A stretch of 62,612 nt of DNA. It comes from a cyanobacterium PCC 7702 (GTDB lineage: Bacteria > Cyanobacteriota > Cyanobacteriia > Cyanobacteriales > Nostocaceae). Within the stretch, counting starts at the first letter, position 1. Each line of letters starts with the position of its first letter. A model generated the notes under the pieces. It was not told where the DNA came from. It saw nothing but the letters and a program-made list of their open reading frames with translations, and did not search any database. Position numbers and translations under genes: made by a program. The stretch is taken from the NCBI GenBank assembly GCA_000332255.1, contig KB235926.1:4229344-4291955 (forward strand), read 5' to 3'. Below are positions 35,436 through 45,853 of the stretch, piece by piece.

Positions 35436-38400
35436 ATGGAAAAAATTGCCATTATTGGATTTGGATGTTTATTTCCTGATGCTAAAAATCCCGAAGAATT
35501 TTGGCAGAATCTCATTCAACAAAAAAATTCCATATCATCTTTAACTTTTGAGGAAATTGGAGTCGACCCACAAATATTTTTCGATCCAGCTAAAGGTAAA
35601 CCAGATAAGATTTATTGCTTAAAAGGAGGATTTATCCGTGATTTTAAATTTGACTCTACAGGATACAAGTTACCACCAAAATTTCTAGAATCACTAGATA
35701 AAACTTTTCAATGGTCATTGTACGTTGCCAAACAAGCTTTAGAGCACAGCGGTTATTTGCACAAAGAAGCTGTTCTCTCTAGATGCGGAGTTATATTGGG
35801 TAATCTATCCCTTCCTACCAAGTCTTCCAATCAATTATTTGCACCGATTTATCAGCAAGTTTTAGCACCTGCTGTTAAAGAACTATTACAAAAAGAAGAA
35901 TTTGCTGTTGCTAGTTTGGCGTCAAGGGGGGAAGTTTCATCCTACAACGCGATGATATCGGGTTTGCCAGCAGCTATTATCGCTCAGGCTTTTTCTCTAT
36001 CGAATATTCATTTTTGTATTGATGCTGCTTGTTCGTCACCACAATATGCTATTAGGTTAGCATCCCATTATTTGTGGACGCACAAAGCGGATTTGATGTT
36101 AGCAGGAGGAATTAGCTGTGCAGATCCGCTGTTTTTGCGAATGCTGTTTTCTGCTATTCAAGCGTATCCCGAAGACGAAATTAGTCGTCCCTTAGATAAG
36201 ACTTCCCGGGGAATGTTGACTGCAGAGGGTGTGGGGATGGTGGTATTGAAACGATATAGCGATGCAGTTCGAGACGGCGATCGCATTTACGCCACCATCT
36301 GCGGTAACGGTCTTTCTAATGATGGTCGGGGAAAGCATTTACTCAGTCCTAATTCTAAAGGACAAATTCTTGCCTTTGAGCGTGCCTATCAAGAAGCTGG
36401 AATTAATCCTAGAGATATTGATTACCTGGAGTGTCACGCTACTGGTACCTTTTTAGGAGATGCTACAGAATTTCAATCTATAGAAGCTTTTTTTGGCAAG
36501 TACAAAGCCAGACCTTTGCTGGGTTCTGTGAAATCAAATGTCGGTCATTTACTGACCGCCGCAGGTAGCGTTAGCCTACTGAAAGTACTGATGAGCATGT
36601 GCAAAGGAATTATTCCGGCGACAATCAACATCACAGAACCGATGGGAAGTAAAGATAATGTTGTTTCTCAAGAACGCATTGTTACCAGTACAACAAGCTG
36701 GCCTGACAATGTAACTGTAAAACGAGCAGCTATTAGTGCCTTTGGTTTGGGCGGAACTAATGCTCACATGATATTAGAACAAGCTAATGCAACAGTTCGC
36801 CAAGCGTACCAGATGGCATCACCAGCTACATCAGACGAACCCCTGCGTATTCCCAAACTTGCCATTGTTGGTATGGACGCCTTTTTTGGTGCTTGCGACG
36901 GTTTAGATGCTTTTGAACGCAGTATTTACGAAGGTACGCAACATTTTATCCCCTTACCGCCGCGAAGATGGCACGGCGTAGAAAAGCAACAAGAATTACT
37001 GAAAAAATACGGTTTACCAGATGGAAAAGCGCCCCAGGGAGCGTACATCACAGATTTTGAAATTGACACCATCTCTAGCAAAATTCCTCCCAATGAACTA
37101 GAAAAGCTCAATCAGCAGCAACTGTTAATGTTAAAAGTTGCTGAACGAGCTTTAAAAGATGCAGGTATTAAAGAAGGTGCAAACGTAGCAGTTGTCATCG
37201 CCATAGAAACGCAATTTTCCGTGCATCAGTTGCAGCAAAGATGGAATATCTCCTGGCAACTCAAAGAAGGCTTAATTGCAGGAGAAATTTCTCTTCCACC
37301 TGACAAAGTTAGCCAATTAGAAACAATTGTTAAAGACAGCATTCACCATCCAGTCGAAAGTAGTGAATACGTCAGTTACATTGCCAATATCACCGCAAGT
37401 CGCATTTCTTCCCTGTGGGATTTTACTGCTCCTGTATTTACCGTCACTGCTGCGGAGAATTCCACCTTTCAAGTTTTGGAAGTAGCGCAGCATCTACTTG
37501 CTGCCAAAGAAGCAGATGCAGTACTCATCGGTGCTGTAGATTTGGCTGGAACTTTTGAAAACGTTTTGTTGCGGAACCAGCTAGCTGCAATCAATACAGG
37601 TACGCATACCCTTTCCTACGACCAAAGAACAAACGGTTGGACCGTTGGAGAAGGAGCAGGTGCAGTGGTATTGAAGCTGCACGAAACTGCGAAAACAGCA
37701 GGCGATCGCATTTATGCAGTGGTTGATGCCATCAGTTTTGCACAGCAGTCAGACACTGTCAAAGCCGTAACTCAAGTTTGTCAGCAAGCTTTGTATTTAG
37801 CGGGTGTCAAACATAAAGAAGTTAACTATCTTGAAGTATACGGTAGTGGCGTTGACAAAGAAGACGAAGCAGAAATCAAAGGTTTGCTACAAGCTTATTC
37901 TGGTAGTGGCAATGATTTAAACTGTGCTATTGGTAGTGTCAAAGCAAACATCGGTCACAGCTTTGTGGCATCGGGAATTGCCAGTTTAATCAAGACAGCT
38001 TTATGTATTTATTACAGATATATTCCAGGCGTACCGCAATGGTCTGAAGTTAAACACAAACAGCAATTTGCAGGTAGTCCTTTTTACGTTGCCCCCGAAT
38101 CTAGACCTTGGTTTTTAGACAAGCAAGCACAAAAAAGAATTGCTGCTATCAACAGCATAAGCATGGATGGTACCTGCGCCCACGCGATCTTATCAGAAGA
38201 ACCCGAGCAAAAACAGCGCCACAGTAGATTTTTGCAGCAAACTCCCTTTTACTTATTTCCCATTGCTGGACACGATCGCGCTGTTGTTTTAACTCAAATT
38301 GACGCCCTGGAAAATTCCATTCATAACGGTACTTCCCTGGCCAACGCAGCGAATTTAGCTTTTACCAACTTTAAACTTTGTTCTGCACCTAATTACGTCC

Positions 38401-40004
38401 TAGCAATTTTGGCACACAACCAAAAAGAATTGCTCAAAGAAATCGAAGCTGCTCGTAAAGGTATAAACAAAGCCTTTGATAGTAAAGAAGAATGGCAAAC
38501 ACCGCTAGGTAGTTACTTTACAGCCGAACCGCTAGGTAAAAAAGGAGAAGTTGCTTGCGTTTATCCAGCAGCAGTTAATTCCTATCTAGGTATAGCACGT
38601 AATCTCTTCCGTTTGTTTCCAAAAATTCTGGACGATATTGCTGTCAAACAACTGCAAGATTTGGTTGCTGATATTTCCCGCATCGTATTTCCCAGAAGCT
38701 TGAACAAACTTTCATCCCGACAGCTAGAAATCTTGGAACAGCAATTCTTAGACAACCCTTTAGCTATCTTCGACGTTGACATGTTGTTTACCAGATTCAT
38801 CACGCAAATTATGCGAGATGAATTTCAACTGCAGCCAAAAATGGCTTTCGGTTACAGTTTGGGCGAAACTAGCATGATGGCTGCAACTGGAGTGTGGGAT
38901 GACTTTACCCAGGGAATTATTGCTTTACACGCCTCAACACTATTTAGCGATCGCTTATCCGGTGCTAAAAAGGCAGTTCGCGAGTACTGGAAAATACCAT
39001 CATCTCAGTATTTACCTAATAACGACTTCTGGGCTAACTACGTACTCATGACTACTCCATCTCAGTTGAGAGAATACTTGCAACATGAACCACGCGTCTT
39101 TTTAACTCAAATCAACACGCCCGAAGAAGTTGTCATCGCTGGTGAACCAGCAGCTTGTGAAAGAATCATTCAAATTTTAGGTTGCAATGCCTTTCGCGCT
39201 CCCTTTGACCATGTAATTCACTGCGAAGCTATGGCTTCTGAGTACGCAGAGATAGCCAAAATTAACACCTTACCTGTCCGCAAAAATTTACCAGACGTCG
39301 TACTTTATACTGCAGCTGAATACGGTCCGGTGAAATTGGAAAGTCAGGCGATCGCCCACAGTATCGCCAAAGGTTTGTCCCAACTTCTTGACTTCCCCCG
39401 CTTGGTCAACCGAGTTTATGAAGATGGAGCCAGAATATTTATTGAAACCGGTGCTGGTAATGTTTGTTCGCGATGGATTAATAAAATCCTCAACAACAAA
39501 GAACATGTAACCGTATCTCTCAACAGAAGAGGTTTAGATGACCATAGCGGTATTGTTAAAGCACTAGCAAAACTTGTCAGTCATCAAGTTCCTGTGGATC
39601 TATCGCCACTCTACCCTCAAGTTGCAGAAACTTTTAAAAAATCTACCTTGAGAAAAGTGACCTTGGGTGGTGAAAGTTTTACTGACAAAATTCTGACTGA
39701 AGAAAATAAAAAACTCTTCCAAAGCATAGCTGCAAATTCTCAAAGCCAAATCTTTGACCGAGATAGTCATGAAAAAAACATCCCTTCTCCCCAAACTCAG
39801 CCACAGGAAATATCAATGCAAAATATCATGGATAACAGCTTAGAGGCAAAAAAAGAAGTACAATTTCGAAAGTTGGCTGCTAATAATTTCAAGGTTCATA
39901 AAACTCATGCAGAATTCTTAAAGTACCGTCAAGAATTTAGTCAGCAAATGAGCGAATTAATTAAATTACAGATTATGTGTGCTAATAATTTACTCCCAGA
40001 GTAA
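35436..40004 (+). CDS. hglC: Heterocyst glycolipid synthase HglC (KS-chain-length-factor-AT)
   Basis: A 1522-residue synthase subunit of the PfaC/PfaB kind. Ketosynthase 1, ~1-440: Cys199 in DAACSSP, HATGTFLGD, SNVGHLLTAAG. Second ketosynthase-like domain ~465-895: the Cys is replaced by Glu674 (VTAAENSTF), so it is a chain-length factor, though the VYGSG and ANIGHSFVASG histidine regions persist. Acyltransferase-like domain ~1000-1400: GYSLGETS with Ser1141 (Tyr where GHSxG has His). Last ~60 residues form a helix (FKVHKTHAEFLKYRQEF) that resembles the HglE linker motifs. It condenses and sets chain length. It lies 62 bases after hglD and 197 before hglA. Confidence 0.93.
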   Translation: MEKIAIIGFGCLFPDAKNPEEFWQNLIQQKNSISSLTFEEIGVDPQIFFDPAKGKPDKIYCLKGGFIRDFKFDSTGYKLPPKFLESLDKTFQWSLYVAKQALEHSGYLHKEAVLSRCGVILGNLSLPTKSSNQLFAPIYQQVLAPAVKELLQKEEFAVASLASRGEVSSYNAMISGLPAAIIAQAFSLSNIHFCIDAACSSPQYAIRLASHYLWTHKADLMLAGGISCADPLFLRMLFSAIQAYPEDEISRPLDKTSRGMLTAEGVGMVVLKRYSDAVRDGDRIYATICGNGLSNDGRGKHLLSPNSKGQILAFERAYQEAGINPRDIDYLECHATGTFLGDATEFQSIEAFFGKYKARPLLGSVKSNVGHLLTAAGSVSLLKVLMSMCKGIIPATINITEPMGSKDNVVSQERIVTSTTSWPDNVTVKRAAISAFGLGGTNAHMILEQANATVRQAYQMASPATSDEPLRIPKLAIVGMDAFFGACDGLDAFERSIYEGTQHFIPLPPRRWHGVEKQQELLKKYGLPDGKAPQGAYITDFEIDTISSKIPPNELEKLNQQQLLMLKVAERALKDAGIKEGANVAVVIAIETQFSVHQLQQRWNISWQLKEGLIAGEISLPPDKVSQLETIVKDSIHHPVESSEYVSYIANITASRISSLWDFTAPVFTVTAAENSTFQVLEVAQHLLAAKEADAVLIGAVDLAGTFENVLLRNQLAAINTGTHTLSYDQRTNGWTVGEGAGAVVLKLHETAKTAGDRIYAVVDAISFAQQSDTVKAVTQVCQQALYLAGVKHKEVNYLEVYGSGVDKEDEAEIKGLLQAYSGSGNDLNCAIGSVKANIGHSFVASGIASLIKTALCIYYRYIPGVPQWSEVKHKQQFAGSPFYVAPESRPWFLDKQAQKRIAAINSISMDGTCAHAILSEEPEQKQRHSRFLQQTPFYLFPIAGHDRAVVLTQIDALENSIHNGTSLANAANLAFTNFKLCSAPNYVLAILAHNQKELLKEIEAARKGINKAFDSKEEWQTPLGSYFTAEPLGKKGEVACVYPAAVNSYLGIARNLFRLFPKILDDIAVKQLQDLVADISRIVFPRSLNKLSSRQLEILEQQFLDNPLAIFDVDMLFTRFITQIMRDEFQLQPKMAFGYSLGETSMMAATGVWDDFTQGIIALHASTLFSDRLSGAKKAVREYWKIPSSQYLPNNDFWANYVLMTTPSQLREYLQHEPRVFLTQINTPEEVVIAGEPAACERIIQILGCNAFRAPFDHVIHCEAMASEYAEIAKINTLPVRKNLPDVVLYTAAEYGPVKLESQAIAHSIAKGLSQLLDFPRLVNRVYEDGARIFIETGAGNVCSRWINKILNNKEHVTVSLNRRGLDDHSGIVKALAKLVSHQVPVDLSPLYPQVAETFKKSTLRKVTLGGESFTDKILTEENKKLFQSIAANSQSQIFDRDSHEKNIPSPQTQPQEISMQNIMDNSLEAKKEVQFRKLAANNFKVHKTHAEFLKYRQEFSQQMSELIKLQIMCANNLLPE
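36795..36820 (+). repeat. GGATGGCAT-type repeat within the HglC interdomain linker
   Basis: GTTCGCCAAGCGTACCAGAT then GGCATC matches 19 of 23 core positions of the copy in hglE. It encodes VRQAYQMAS (~454-462), in the flexible linker between KS1 and the chain-length factor. An old insertion that stayed in frame is likely. Confidence 0.4.
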
Positions 40005-40029
40005 AGATTTTAGGAAAGCAGAAAAATAA

Positions 40030-40069
40030 ATGAGTATTTGTCAGTTCAGAACTTATCACAAATACTCAT
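40030..40069. promoter_or_regulatory. Long perfect hairpin between hglC and hglA
   Basis: ATGAGTATTTGT and ACAAATACTCAT are perfect 12-bp arms separated by 16 bases, which contain a second small palindrome (AGTTC A GAACT). It starts 25 bases past the hglC stop codon. It could be a processing or attenuation element that sets HglA/HglB levels apart from HglC. No T run follows, so simple termination is less likely. Confidence 0.6.
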
Positions 40070-40201
40070 AAAAACCGCACAAGTGTAGAAAAAGTAAAGA
40101 GCAAAACGACACGAATTGGAAGCAATTACATCATTTATTACCCAGCGCTTTCGGCTGCCTGCTACTTAGGAAATTAATTATTCTATTGAGAGATAACTTC
40201 C

Positions 40202-41863
40202 ATGACTACAGTACTAAATAAACAGGATAACGGTCTTGCTTTTTTTGGCCCTCCCTGCAATTTTCATCAAGTCTGGAAAGGTTCTTTAGACTGCGTGAGT
40301 TTTGACTTAAATAACATTAAAGATAAACTTTTAGCAATAGATAAGCCTTGTTATATTGTGAGAGTTAACGGCAAAATTGGTGTTAGTAATGATGGTTACT
40401 TATCAGCTGCTGAAAACGACAAAACAGAACAAGCTGAACTGTTGATAGCTGCTCCACCTATTAGTTTGCAACGATTAGGAGATCCCAATTTTCTTTCTTT
40501 TCATAATGTCAAATATGCCTATGCTACCGGTGCTATGGCCAGTGCGATCGCTTCTGAAGAAATGGTGATTGCTCTAGGAAAAGAAAGAATTTTAAGTTGT
40601 TTTGGTGCGGGTGGTTTAACTCCAAATCGTCTGGAAGCAGCTATCAACCGTATTCAAGCAGCTTTACCTCAAGGTCCTTATACTTTTAATTTAATTCACA
40701 GTCCCAACGAACCTGCTATTGAGCGTTATGCAGTAGATTTATACCTTAAATATGGAGTAAGAACAATAGAAGCTTCCGCTTTTTTAGATTTAACTCCCAA
40801 TATTGTTTACTATCGGGCTGCGGGATTGGGTGTTAATTCTGCTAACAAAATTGAAATTAAAAATAAAGTCATTGCTAAAATTTCGCGGCGAGAAGTCGCA
40901 ACTAAATTTATGCAACCAGCCCCCCAAAAAATTCTGCAGGAGTTGGTTTCCCAAGGTTTAATTAGTGAGTTGCAAGCAAATTTAGCAACTAAAATTCCCC
41001 TGGCAGATGATATTACCGTTGAAGCAGATTCTGGTGGTCATACAGATAATCGCCCGCTTGTTTGTTTGTTTCCCGCAATTATGGCTTTAAAAGATGAAAT
41101 TCAAGCTCAATATAGTTACGAACAACCTATTAGAGTTGGAGTAGCTGGTGGAATTTCCACTCCCCAATCCGCTTTAGCAGCTTTTATGATGGGTGCTGCT
41201 TATATTGTCACTGGCTCTATCAATCAATCGTGTGTTGAAGCCGGTTGCTGTCAACATACAAAACAATTATTAGCACAAGCAGACGTTGCTGATGTCATGA
41301 TGGCGCCAGCAGCAGATATGTTTGAAATGGGAGTAAAGCTACAAGTTCTTAAACGCGGTACGATGTTTCCTCTGCGTGCGCAGAAACTATATGAAATATA
41401 TAGAAGTTATAATGCAATTGAAGAAATTCCCGCTCCGGAAAAAGAGAAGTTAGAAAAACAAATTTTCCGCAAAACTTTAGCTCAAGTTTGGGAAGAAACT
41501 GTTGCTTATTTATCTGAAAAAAATCCAGAAAAATTAGAGAAAGCTCTCCAAAATCCTAAATTTAAAATGGCTTTGGTTTTTCGCTGGTATTTAGGATTGT
41601 CTTCCCGATGGTCAACCTCTGGAGAAAAGGGTAGAGAAGTTGATTATCAAATTTGGTGTGGCCCGGCAATGGGTAGTTTTAATAACTGGGTAAAAGGTTC
41701 CTATCTGTCTGAACCAAATAATCGTCGAGTTGTGGATGTGGCTAATCACATTATGATCGGAGCCGCATTTTTATATCGCATTCAAAGTCTCAAAATTCAA
41801 GGAATGCAAATTTCCGATTACTACAGTCAATATCGCCCAGTCCGTTCTACTTTGGAAGTGTAA
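40202..41863 (+). CDS. hglA: PfaD-family enoyl reductase HglA
   Basis: A PfaD-type FMN-dependent enoyl reductase of 553 residues (TIM barrel related to 2-nitropropane dioxygenase). Visible are [18 protein letters not shown], the [14 protein letters not shown] loop, [28 protein letters not shown]-like motif ([17 protein letters not shown]), and [19 protein letters not shown] with the phosphate-binding [12 protein letters not shown]. It reduces trans-2-enoyl-ACP on the synthase, giving the saturated chain. In PUFA systems it is the separate last subunit. It ends 2 bases before the hglB start, so translation is probably coupled. Reaction from family knowledge; the symbol hglA follows the Anabaena order as I recall it. 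Confidence 0.88.
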   Translation: MTTVLNKQDNGLAFFGPPCNFHQVWKGSLDCVSFDLNNIKDKLLAIDKPCYIVRVNGKIGVSNDGYLSAAENDKTEQAELLIAAPPISLQRLGDPNFLSFHNVKYAYATGAMASAIASEEMVIALGKERILSCFGAGGLTPNRLEAAINRIQAALPQGPYTFNLIHSPNEPAIERYAVDLYLKYGVRTIEASAFLDLTPNIVYYRAAGLGVNSANKIEIKNKVIAKISRREVATKFMQPAPQKILQELVSQGLISELQANLATKIPLADDITVEADSGGHTDNRPLVCLFPAIMALKDEIQAQYSYEQPIRVGVAGGISTPQSALAAFMMGAAYIVTGSINQSCVEAGCCQHTKQLLAQADVADVMMAPAADMFEMGVKLQVLKRGTMFPLRAQKLYEIYRSYNAIEEIPAPEKEKLEKQIFRKTLAQVWEETVAYLSEKNPEKLEKALQNPKFKMALVFRWYLGLSSRWSTSGEKGREVDYQIWCGPAMGSFNNWVKGSYLSEPNNRRVVDVANHIMIGAAFLYRIQSLKIQGMQISDYYSQYRPVRSTLEV

Positions 41864-41865
41864 AT

Positions 41866-43356
41866 ATGATGGTCTCAAAAAAAGTTTTGACAGCTGCGGA
41901 AATTCAAGCTTGGTTAGTATATCGACTAGCAGAAGCATTACATGTTGAACCAGAGGAAATAGATGTCGAACAACCATTGGATAGTTATGGTATAGATTCT
42001 ACTCAGGCAATGCTTATTGTTAGCAACTTAGAAAAAATGCTGGGATTTAAAGTGTCTCCCACATTATTGTGGCATTATCCCACAGTTGCCACTCTTTCTC
42101 AACGCTTGGGTGAAGAATCAGAGGAATCAAAATTAGCAGCTATCCAAGATGCTCCCACAGTTTTAGATCTAAGCGCTGAAGCTGTTCTCGATCCTGATAT
42201 TCGTCCTGCATCCACATTTTTTCAGTTTACAGACCAACCAGAAAATGTTTTCTTGACAGGTGGTACAGGATTTTTAGGAGCGTTTCTTATCCACGAATTG
42301 TTACAGCAAACTCATGCAGATATCTACTGCTTGGTACGCGCTGCTAACTCTCAAGAAGGTCAACAAAAATTGAAGCGTAACCTTCAAAGTTACGGCCTTT
42401 GGAATCAAGAATATAGTTCTAGAATTATTCCTATTTTGGGAGATTTATCAAAGCCTTTGCTGGGAATTAGCCACCAAGGTTTTGAAATGCTAGCCATGAA
42501 TATTGATAGCATTTACCATAGCGCTGCTGTACTGAATTACGTTTATCCGTATGCAGCAATGAAAGCTCCTAATGTTTTGGGAACGCAAGAAGTTTTGCGA
42601 TTGGCGTGTTTGTGGAAAGTTAAGCCTGTACACTATGTTTCTAGCGTTGCAGTTTTTGAATCACCTTTTTATGCTGGTAAAGTTGTCAAAGAAGACGACG
42701 ATTTTGAACATTGGCAAGGCATTTTTCTCGGTTACTCCCAAACAAAATGGGTAGCGGAAAAATTAGTGAAAATTGCTAGCGATCGCGGACTTCCTGTCAC
42801 GATTCACAGACCACCCCTCATTGCAGGAGATAGCAAAACAGGTGTCTGCAATACTGATGATTTTATCAATTTGGTAATTAAAGGCTGCATACAAATGGGA
42901 TACTTCCCAAATGTAGATTATATGTTGGACGCATCTCCCGTAGACTATGTCAGTAAAGCAATTGTTTATCTTTCCAAAAAGAAAGAATCTCTCGGTAAGG
43001 CTTTTCATTTACAACATCCCGAACCTGTTCCTTTGACTAATTTACTTGCATGGATGAATTCCCTGGGTTTTGCTATTGAGGTGATTCCCTATCAAGAATG
43101 GCAAATAAAATTAAACGAAATCTCCTCTGCTGAAAATCCTTTGTACACCTTACGACCTTTTTTACTAGAGCGTTGGTCAGAGGAACAAATTACTATTCCC
43201 GATTTATACTTGCAAAGTAGAAGACCAATAATTAGTTGTGAAGCTACACTAAAAGCACTCGCAGGTAGCGGTATTGTCTGTCCACCAATGAACAACGAAT
43301 TGTTCATGAAGTACTCTGCTTACTTACTTCAAAATGGTTTTCTAAATATTCCTTAG
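41866..43356 (+). CDS. hglB: HglB/HetM: ACP plus thioester reductase
   Basis: A 496-residue protein known as HetM or HglB. Residues ~5-85 are an acyl carrier domain with the phosphopantetheine Ser in [10 protein letters not shown]. Residues ~120-496 are a thioester reductase (SDR, Gramicidin-S-reductase-like): [19 protein letters not shown] (NADPH loop), [45 protein letters not shown] catalytic ([13 protein letters not shown]). It should release the finished chain from the synthase as aldehyde or alcohol, giving the fatty alcohol that HglT glycosylates. It begins two bases after hglA stops. The hetN and hetI genes that follow in Anabaena do not follow here. Confidence 0.93.
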   Translation: MMVSKKVLTAAEIQAWLVYRLAEALHVEPEEIDVEQPLDSYGIDSTQAMLIVSNLEKMLGFKVSPTLLWHYPTVATLSQRLGEESEESKLAAIQDAPTVLDLSAEAVLDPDIRPASTFFQFTDQPENVFLTGGTGFLGAFLIHELLQQTHADIYCLVRAANSQEGQQKLKRNLQSYGLWNQEYSSRIIPILGDLSKPLLGISHQGFEMLAMNIDSIYHSAAVLNYVYPYAAMKAPNVLGTQEVLRLACLWKVKPVHYVSSVAVFESPFYAGKVVKEDDDFEHWQGIFLGYSQTKWVAEKLVKIASDRGLPVTIHRPPLIAGDSKTGVCNTDDFINLVIKGCIQMGYFPNVDYMLDASPVDYVSKAIVYLSKKKESLGKAFHLQHPEPVPLTNLLAWMNSLGFAIEVIPYQEWQIKLNEISSAENPLYTLRPFLLERWSEEQITIPDLYLQSRRPIISCEATLKALAGSGIVCPPMNNELFMKYSAYLLQNGFLNIP

Positions 43357-43669
43357 TTTCAAATTATCAAGGCAGAGAGGGAAAGTAATGTATTATTTAT
43401 GGAGATAAATCCCAAGAGTGCAAAATTTATAAAATACTCATATCTGAGCCTATACTAACTGCAGCGATGAATCGCTTACTACTAACAAGTTTGTAGTCAG
43501 GACTTTAGTCCTGGATAAGCGATAAATCCCTCACTACTAACTAGGGATGAATCGCTTACTAATAGCTGTTAATTATTTTTGAATTGTGGCGATCGCACTT
43601 TCTGCGATCTGAAACCAGTTTGACTAGAAAGTGCAATTGCATGCTTGTACCCGAGCTGGGTTAAGAAGT
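43357..43669. repeat. Intergenic repeat cluster between hglB and the GHL10 gene
   Basis: A convergent gap of 313 bp. It carries GATGAATCGCTTACTA twice (from about 43466 and 43546), the hairpin CAGGACTTTAGTCCTG at 43498-43513, and a TCCCTCACTAC stretch also found after the hairpin at 17509. These look like interspersed, REP-like elements. No gene was found. Confidence 0.6.
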
Positions 43670-45853
43670 TTACAACTTCTCAAAAGTTGGTTGTGCGTCA
43701 AAGCGATCGCGAAAACCCTGTTTCCCATTGATAGGGTCGAACAGTACATCGTATTTATCAAAAAAAGCAATACCGCTATTTATAACCGCCGCATGTTCCA
43801 AACGAGGGGATATATTCACATTCCATACATCAAAACCGTCTCGGTTTCCTGGTACAACAGTGTAGTCAAAGACATTATTCATTGATACTTGGACGGTATT
43901 TTCTGGGCGTAACCTTCCTGGTTTCAATTTACCTGCCAATGAAGGAGACTTCAATTCAATCAAACCGTTAGTCGATCCTGTATCAAAGACCATTTTGCTA
44001 TTACAGCTATTGTTCATCGAACTCCCTGCAATTGTTAAACAAACTTCCTTGAGTCCTAAATCCCACCTCTTTCCTGGTATACCACTAATTGCAGGTTGCT
44101 GACTCCAACTAGCCATTTTGAAACCTTCTTGATTTCTAGCTGTCAAACCAACAGTCAACCTTCCATTACTATCGCTACCGCCATTACCTGTTACTATAAA
44201 TCCATTATTGAAATTTCCTGGTAGTTTTCTGAGTGGATTGTAGGGAAGTGTCTGTTCAGAATAATTAACACCGATAATACCCGAAAACGGCGTGCCGCTT
44301 TTTGCAGAGCAATTAGGTTTTTGGGATAGACATTGACGAGTGGTAACAAGATGTACGGGAATAGGTTCCTTGGTGGGAATAGGACCAATCCGCACATGAG
44401 CGTAAATTAATTCTCCCTGCAAAATAGTGCCATCATTTAATATTTCCTTGACGATTTTACCTGTTTTGCGTACAGGAATTTTTCCCAAAAACTCCTTGGA
44501 AACTCTCAATCCGGCGGAGCCTGTGTCTAATAATACTCGTGTGGGTGGACCTCCCGCTACTGCTACTTCCAAAAAATAGCTACGAGCTCTTTGACCCACG
44601 GAAGCTGTTGTGTACAAAGGAAGAACAGCCGAGTTAAAATTTGGCTTGAGGACTGTAATTTGGGAACGATCGCGCCGTGCTGGGTTAGGAAAAAGTGACA
44701 AAAACCCCTCTTGTCGTTGTGTAGCTGGTTCTGATGCGTATTCCCAAAGAGTTTCGTAGTAGAAAAAAGTTACACCCAAACCCCGCTGTTGAGCAGCTCT
44801 GACTTGAGACTGAATTTGTGACATCGAGACCGGACGATTTCTCAATCCCGCTATAATACCTACTGCCGTGGGTATTAATTTTTGTGTTTCTACAATTTCC
44901 GGGCGCGTAATTTTACTATAAAAACTTTGTAAATCGTCACGGTAAACCTGCATGACAAGTTCGTCTACAATTCCCATTCGCACCCAGTTAAGCCAGTCTT
45001 GCAGTTGGAATTTATAAGCAAAGTCGTAGTAATTAGGAGAGATAGAAAAAATAGCGTTGGGTTTTGTGGCTTTGACAGCTTGGTAGAGATCGATCATAAA
45101 TGCTGTGAGTTTATCTGCTCGCCATTGCATCCATGCTTGAGCTTGAGGATTGGAGGGAGGACGATTCCCTGTTTCTTGAACATAAAGCTTGATTGTATAC
45201 TCGTCATAACCAAAATCAACTGGCAAGCTCATGTTATCGTCAAATTGAACTCCATCGACGTTATAGCGAGCAACCATTTCTACCACAAGGTCTTTTATAA
45301 ACTTTTGCACTTCTGGGTGGAAGGGATTTAACCACGCCACCTCACCCGCAGCGCTGATTGAGGTTTTGGTTCCATCATTTTTTTGTGTCAGCCAATCTGG
45401 ACGGTTAGATGCGAGTTCTGAAGTTAAAGGAACCATAAAACCAAATTCAAACCAAGGTATCACCAGCAGTCCTTGGCTATGGCTAACAGCAATAATATCT
45501 GCAAGTACATCTTGTCCTTGCGCACCTTTGAAGAAAAAAGGAATACCCACTCGTTGGGCCACTGCACTAGGATATTTTGTATAGCCATCGTTCCAAACCA
45601 CAGGATAAATAGTATTAAAGTTCAACCGCTGCAGTTGAGCGATCGCATCTCTTAATTTTGTCCGGTCCCTGAGAATATCAAAATCATTATTTGTCAGCCA
45701 AACTCCGCGAATTTCCTGGGAGGTAAACTGAGGTATTTGAGCAGTTGCAGAAAATAAGAGGTTTTCCAGCAGCACGACTGCAGCAAACGAGATCGCAAAA
45801 AGAACAGGTAAACAACGCTTAATTGACCCCCAACCCTGATTGAGCAATCGCAT
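43670..45853 (-). CDS. Secreted GHL10 glycoside-hydrolase-like protein fused to a pepsin-like domain
   Basis: A 727-residue two-part protein. Signal anchor ~15-40 (CLPVLFAISFAAVVLLENLL). GHL10/DUF187 domain ~47-400: EIRGVWLTNNDFDILRD, LNFNTIYPVVWNDGYTKYPS, VIPWFEFGFM, VDGVQFDDNMSLPVDFGYDE, IGIVDELVMQVYRDDLQ. Second half ~435-725: two DTGS motifs, D443 (VLLDTGSAGLR) and D624 (MVFDTGSTNGLI), 181 residues apart, as in the two lobes of pepsin-type aspartic proteases, and similar to the DUF3443 pattern. Start at ATG 45853; an earlier TTG is less likely. It should act on cell-wall or sheath polysaccharide. The fusion is unusual. It converges with hglB over the repeat cluster. Confidence 0.85.
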   Translation of the reverse strand: MRLLNQGWGSIKRCLPVLFAISFAAVVLLENLLFSATAQIPQFTSQEIRGVWLTNNDFDILRDRTKLRDAIAQLQRLNFNTIYPVVWNDGYTKYPSAVAQRVGIPFFFKGAQGQDVLADIIAVSHSQGLLVIPWFEFGFMVPLTSELASNRPDWLTQKNDGTKTSISAAGEVAWLNPFHPEVQKFIKDLVVEMVARYNVDGVQFDDNMSLPVDFGYDEYTIKLYVQETGNRPPSNPQAQAWMQWRADKLTAFMIDLYQAVKATKPNAIFSISPNYYDFAYKFQLQDWLNWVRMGIVDELVMQVYRDDLQSFYSKITRPEIVETQKLIPTAVGIIAGLRNRPVSMSQIQSQVRAAQQRGLGVTFFYYETLWEYASEPATQRQEGFLSLFPNPARRDRSQITVLKPNFNSAVLPLYTTASVGQRARSYFLEVAVAGGPPTRVLLDTGSAGLRVSKEFLGKIPVRKTGKIVKEILNDGTILQGELIYAHVRIGPIPTKEPIPVHLVTTRQCLSQKPNCSAKSGTPFSGIIGVNYSEQTLPYNPLRKLPGNFNNGFIVTGNGGSDSNGRLTVGLTARNQEGFKMASWSQQPAISGIPGKRWDLGLKEVCLTIAGSSMNNSCNSKMVFDTGSTNGLIELKSPSLAGKLKPGRLRPENTVQVSMNNVFDYTVVPGNRDGFDVWNVNISPRLEHAAVINSGIAFFDKYDVLFDPINGKQGFRDRFDAQPTFEKL

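Noticed and set aside
43464-43560. Possible CRISPR array (repeated GATGAATCGCTTACT)
   Set aside because: Only two copies, with unequal flanks and hairpins; this is an interspersed repeat, not a CRISPR.
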